9,247 bases of DNA from JBBQIY01 sp964618405 (GTDB lineage Bacteria; Verrucomicrobiota; Kiritimatiellia; RFP12; UBA3636), in contig CAZUAY010000159.1 of NCBI GenBank assembly GCA_964618405.1, forward strand, positions 1 to 9,247, written 5' to 3'. The notes under the pieces were generated by a model. That model searched no databases. It was not told the DNA's origin and saw only the letters and a program-made list of their open reading frames with translations. A program made the translations under genes and the position numbers. Shown piece by piece: positions 6,663 to 9,247 of this stretch. How positions within the stretch are numbered: the first letter of the stretch is position 1; every line of letters starts with the position of its first letter.

Positions 6663-8605
6663 GCAAATCTGATACCAACCCACTTTCAGCCGTTTCTTCT
6701 CCGGACATCAACGCCGAGCGCCTTGCTGAACTTAAGCGGCTTTTTCCCGACCTCTTTTCAAATGAAGGCCGCCTTAACATTGACGAGCTCAAGAAAATTG
6801 TCGATCCCGCCCTCGTCACCGAGTCGGAACGCTACGACTTCCGCTGGTACGGCAAGACGTCATCCAAACGAGAAGCCTTCACGCCCAGCCGCGCCGCGCT
6901 TGTGTACGATCCCGAACGCTCCGTCAATCCCGACAAGGCTGGGGGCAACATGATCATAGAAGGAGAAAACCTCGAAGTCCTCAAGTTGCTCAATTGTGCC
7001 TACCGCGAACGGATCAAGTGCATCTACATCGATCCGCCCTACAACACCGGCAAGGACTTCGTCTACTCCGACCGCTTCGCCGAAGGCCAAAAACCCTACT
7101 GGGAACAGACAGGCGTCACCGATGGTGGTATCAAGGTCGATTCTAACTCAGATAGCGACGGCCGCTTCCATTCTAACTGGCTTTCCATGATGCATAGCCG
7201 ATTGCTCGCCGCACGGTACTTACTAAGACCAGATGGGGTTATATTTGTGAGTATTGATGATAGAGAACTGATCAATCTCGTTAAAGTCATGTCAGAAGTC
7301 TTTGGAGAGGAGAACCACATTGCCACGTTTGTTCGCCGCCGACGTCTTGCGACAGGAATGAGCAACAATCCCGTTTCGCCAGACCACGAATATATCGTCG
7401 CTTATGCGCGTCAGATAGAAACCTTGAAACTGCGTGGCTTTGATCGTCGAGCCTCAGATTTTCCATTTTCAGACGTGAAGAGTAAGTATCGGAGTACAGA
7501 TCTAACAGTAGGCATGACTAAGGAGATGCGCCCCAATCAGTATTATGCCATCAAGTCTACGAGTGATGGCACGGAGTATTGGCCACCCGAAGAGCGCGTT
7601 TGGCGGTTTGAGCCGACTTCAATGCAACTTGAAATTGACGGTGAGAACATTATTTGGCCTGACAGTTCTGCGAATTCTCGAATGTCGAGACCACGTTATA
7701 AGACACGTTTTGCAATAGACGACGGCGAAACAAATCCCGTTTCAACTTGGGTCCAAGCAAAAGGTGGCGACCGATTACCAAATGATTTATCTGGATGGAC
7801 GGCGGGGTTGAATACGGAAGCAACACAGGAATTACGAGACATACTAGGCGATCAACTCCTCGAATATCCGAAACCCGTTTCACTCATCCGAGATTTGGCT
7901 TTTGTTGCAACGCAACAAGGCGAAATTATCCTCGATTTCTTTGCTGGTAGCGGAACGACTGCACAGGCTGTAATGGAGCTTAACAAAGCTGACGGAGGTA
8001 ATCGTCAATTCATTCTTGTGCAGTTGCCGGAAATCATTGCCGAAAACAGCCCCGCCTTCAAAGCCGGATTCAAGAAAATTAGTGACATAACGGTAGAACG
8101 GGCAAAACGTGTAGTCATGAAGATTCAGCAGGAAGCAGAAGGTTTATTCCCCAGTGATCCTCAACGGCAGTTCGCCGACTCGCTAGGTTTTAAGGTCTAC
8201 AAGCTTGCGAAGTCTGTATTTCCGCGTGTGGACTTTACGCCTGATCCAGAGAAAGCCGAAGATGTAAATGTTGAACTGCTTCAGAAGTACATCGCCGACA
8301 AGGAGCAGTCTTTTCTCTTTCAGCTTGAAAAGGAGAAGGTTCGCGACGAAGTGCTGCTCAAGCAAGGCTTCATGCTCGACTACAGCATCACGCCGCAACC
8401 GGAATTCACGAAAAACGAAGTCGTTCTGATCCGCGATTCGCACAAGCAAAGCCTTCTCTGTCTCGACCTCGCCATCGCCCCTGAGACCGTCGATTACTTC
8501 CAGAATCACAACGACCACTTCTTCATCTGCCTTGAACTCGCCCTCGACACCACCAAGAAGTGGAACCTCAAGCACCACCTTGCCGATAAACTCAAGGCAA
8601 TTTAG
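6659..8605 (+). CDS. mod: Type III DNA modification methyltransferase Mod (N6-adenine, beta class)
   Basis: DNA adenine N6-methyltransferase that transfers a methyl group from S-adenosylmethionine and also supplies target recognition in Type III systems; 648 residues, a normal full length. Motifs in order: IIEGENLEVLKLL (99-111); catalytic DPPYNTGKDFVYSDRF (125-140, DPPY at 125-128); FHSNWLSMMHSRL and RPDGVIFVSIDD (170-201); a long variable target-recognition region (about 220-390), including the family-typical RPNQYYAI and DGTEYWPP (291-310); then YPKPVSLI (403-410) and the SAM-binding DFFAGSGTTAQAVMELN (426-442). DPPY preceding FxGxG makes it beta class. A helical C-terminal region (about 505-648) probably served Res contact. 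ATGA overlap with the preceding small ORF implies coupled translation. No frameshift or stop is seen. The central part is AT-richer than the ends. With res broken it probably acts as a solitary methyltransferase. The recognition sequence cannot be read from the protein. Confidence 0.95.
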   Translation: MSKSDTNPLSAVSSPDINAERLAELKRLFPDLFSNEGRLNIDELKKIVDPALVTESERYDFRWYGKTSSKREAFTPSRAALVYDPERSVNPDKAGGNMIIEGENLEVLKLLNCAYRERIKCIYIDPPYNTGKDFVYSDRFAEGQKPYWEQTGVTDGGIKVDSNSDSDGRFHSNWLSMMHSRLLAARYLLRPDGVIFVSIDDRELINLVKVMSEVFGEENHIATFVRRRRLATGMSNNPVSPDHEYIVAYARQIETLKLRGFDRRASDFPFSDVKSKYRSTDLTVGMTKEMRPNQYYAIKSTSDGTEYWPPEERVWRFEPTSMQLEIDGENIIWPDSSANSRMSRPRYKTRFAIDDGETNPVSTWVQAKGGDRLPNDLSGWTAGLNTEATQELRDILGDQLLEYPKPVSLIRDLAFVATQQGEIILDFFAGSGTTAQAVMELNKADGGNRQFILVQLPEIIAENSPAFKAGFKKISDITVERAKRVVMKIQQEAEGLFPSDPQRQFADSLGFKVYKLAKSVFPRVDFTPDPEKAEDVNVELLQKYIADKEQSFLFQLEKEKVRDEVLLKQGFMLDYSITPQPEFTKNEVVLIRDSHKQSLLCLDLAIAPETVDYFQNHNDHFFICLELALDTTKKWNLKHHLADKLKAI

Positions 8606-8611
8606 AAGGTC

Positions 8612-9157
8612 ATGAGCAATAAAAATAAAAAATAGAATCAGGCGATCTTCGCCTTCACCGAGCATGGCGCAATTATGGCGTCGATGGTGCTCCGCAGTCC
8701 GCAGGCGGTGCAGATGAGTGTGTTCGTGGTTCGGGCTTTTGTCGCCATGCGCTCGATGCTCACGGAGCAGCGGGACTTGGCCAGAAAGCTGGCCGAGTTG
8801 GAGCGCACGCTGACCGAACGGCCGGACACGCACGAGCATGCGATTTCGGACATCATCCAGCAAATCATGCAGCTTCTTTCACCGCCGCCCGAGCCGGAGA
8901 CCGATGTGCCTGCCCGACCACGAATCGGCTTCTCGGTTCAGGAGCGGCGCACTGCATACAAGGCGGGGAAGAAGGCCAGCGGGCGCCGCCCGATTCACAA
9001 ATCTGCTGGAATGGTGGAACGATGGGAGGGCGCTGTGTCACCCGCGCCGCACGTACGGACGGCATGGCAGCCATCCCGGTACAATCCCATGAACCCACTC
9101 TTCCACTATTCCATCATTCCAGTATTCCGTCAGTCTCATACCGGCCAGAAGGGGTGA
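8612..9157 (+). pseudogene. ORF6N-domain protein gene, internally deleted remnant
   Basis: AGAAGG precedes an ATG at 8612 (2-nt spacing) that opens MSNKNKK and then a TAG at 8633-8635. In the same frame immediately after the stop comes QAIFAFTEHGAIMASMVL, the highly conserved end of the ORF6N (phage antirepressor-type, DNA-binding) domain, then VQMSVFVVRAFVAMRSML and a helical RDLARKLAELERTL segment, an acidic/proline linker and RIGFSVQERRTAYK, the usual C-terminus of this family. The bulk of the ORF6N domain that normally precedes AFTEHG is missing, so the gene looks internally deleted with the original start left behind. An open frame from ATG 8675 to 9157 exists. After about 8995, however, it translates repeat DNA, so the natural stop has also been lost. 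Such proteins are common companions of restriction-modification genes. Function is presumably gone. Confidence 0.75.
9006..9131. repeat. Inverted and 8-nt degenerate tandem repeats (TTCC type)
   Basis: CTGGAATGGTGGAA (9006-9019) is an inverted copy of TTCCATCATTCCAG (9109-9122) with one mismatch. The right arm belongs to a degenerate tandem array of about four 8-nt units: CTTCCACT, ATTCCATC, ATTCCAGT and ATTCCGTC (9100-9131). This resembles small intergenic repeats I associate, weakly, with PVC-type genomes. It overlaps the spurious tail of the ORF6N reading frame. Confidence 0.65.
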
Positions 9158-9247
9158 TGTCGAGGGTGAACGATTCGGGGGAGGGGGCGATGGGGAAATC
9201 AGAGCGTGTCCACGGGGCTGACGACACCCATCGGCCCCTTGTTAAGA
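9157..9247 (+). CDS. Possible 5' end of an unidentified gene (partial)
   Basis: An ATG at 9157 is preceded by AGAAGGGG at good spacing for ribosome binding, and the frame (MSRVNDSGEGAMGKSERV and onward) is open to the window edge for 30 codons. I do not recognise it, and the glycine/charge-rich composition is not diagnostic. A competing reading on the - strand, from the window edge to a TGA near 9200, gives LNKGPMGVVSPVDTL, which could be the end of a convergent gene. Neither can be decided from this window. Confidence 0.22.
   Translation, partial: MSRVNDSGEGAMGKSERVHGADDTHRPLVK

Noticed and set aside
9200..9247. Minus-strand end LNKGPMGVVSPVDTL followed by TGA, possible C-terminus of a convergent gene
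   Set aside because: Only 15 codons are inside the window. The third positions are GC-rich, which is suggestive, but no family is recognised and a + strand frame competes.

Overview
The window is a bacterial chromosomal segment of moderate GC content, with every recognisable gene on the + strand. The organism cannot be fixed from the sequence. The ABC permease style and the short ATTCC/GGATATTCC-type intergenic repeats remind me of Planctomycetes-Verrucomicrobia-Chlamydiae (PVC) lineages such as Kiritimatiellota, Lentisphaerae or Verrucomicrobia, but that is a weak inference from memory.

Layout. (1) Positions 1-186 hold the C-terminal end of an insertion-sequence transposase, cut by the window edge, followed by about 340-360 nt without a convincing gene. 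(2) Positions 543-3759 are a compact three-gene ABC-2 transporter operon (permease, ATPase, permease) joined by two ATGA overlaps. (3) Positions 3760-4212 are a non-coding stretch rich in secondary structure: a near-palindrome, a hairpin, a nested stem with two competing 3' partners, a 22-bp imperfect inverted repeat, and then a good sigma70-like promoter with a hairpin-containing leader. (4) Positions 4213-8605 are a Type III restriction-modification locus in the order res-small ORF-mod. (5) Positions 8612 to about 8995 are a broken ORF6N-domain gene, followed by degenerate tandem and inverted repeats and an unresolved right edge.

The restriction-modification locus is the most interesting part. 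The restriction subunit (res) is destroyed by an internal deletion with a frameshift. The N-terminal helicase half keeps its Walker A, DEPQ and SAT motifs, and the C-terminal half keeps its PD...ETK nuclease motif, but the second helicase lobe is missing. The adenine methyltransferase (mod) looks complete, so the locus probably now encodes a solitary methyltransferase. The gene slots around mod are filled with remnants of phage-antirepressor-type domain genes. Between res and mod lies a 65-residue ORF that reads as a DinD fragment joined to a KilA-N fragment; it carries a perfect 26-bp palindrome and overlaps mod by ATGA. After mod comes an ORF6N gene reduced to a few start codons plus its C-terminal part, separated by one in-frame stop. 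The middle of mod, covering the target-recognition region, is clearly more AT-rich than its ends, suggesting specificity exchange. Together this suggests a locus that once linked a Type III system with DinD/KilA-N/ORF6N accessory proteins and is now decaying around a preserved methyltransferase.
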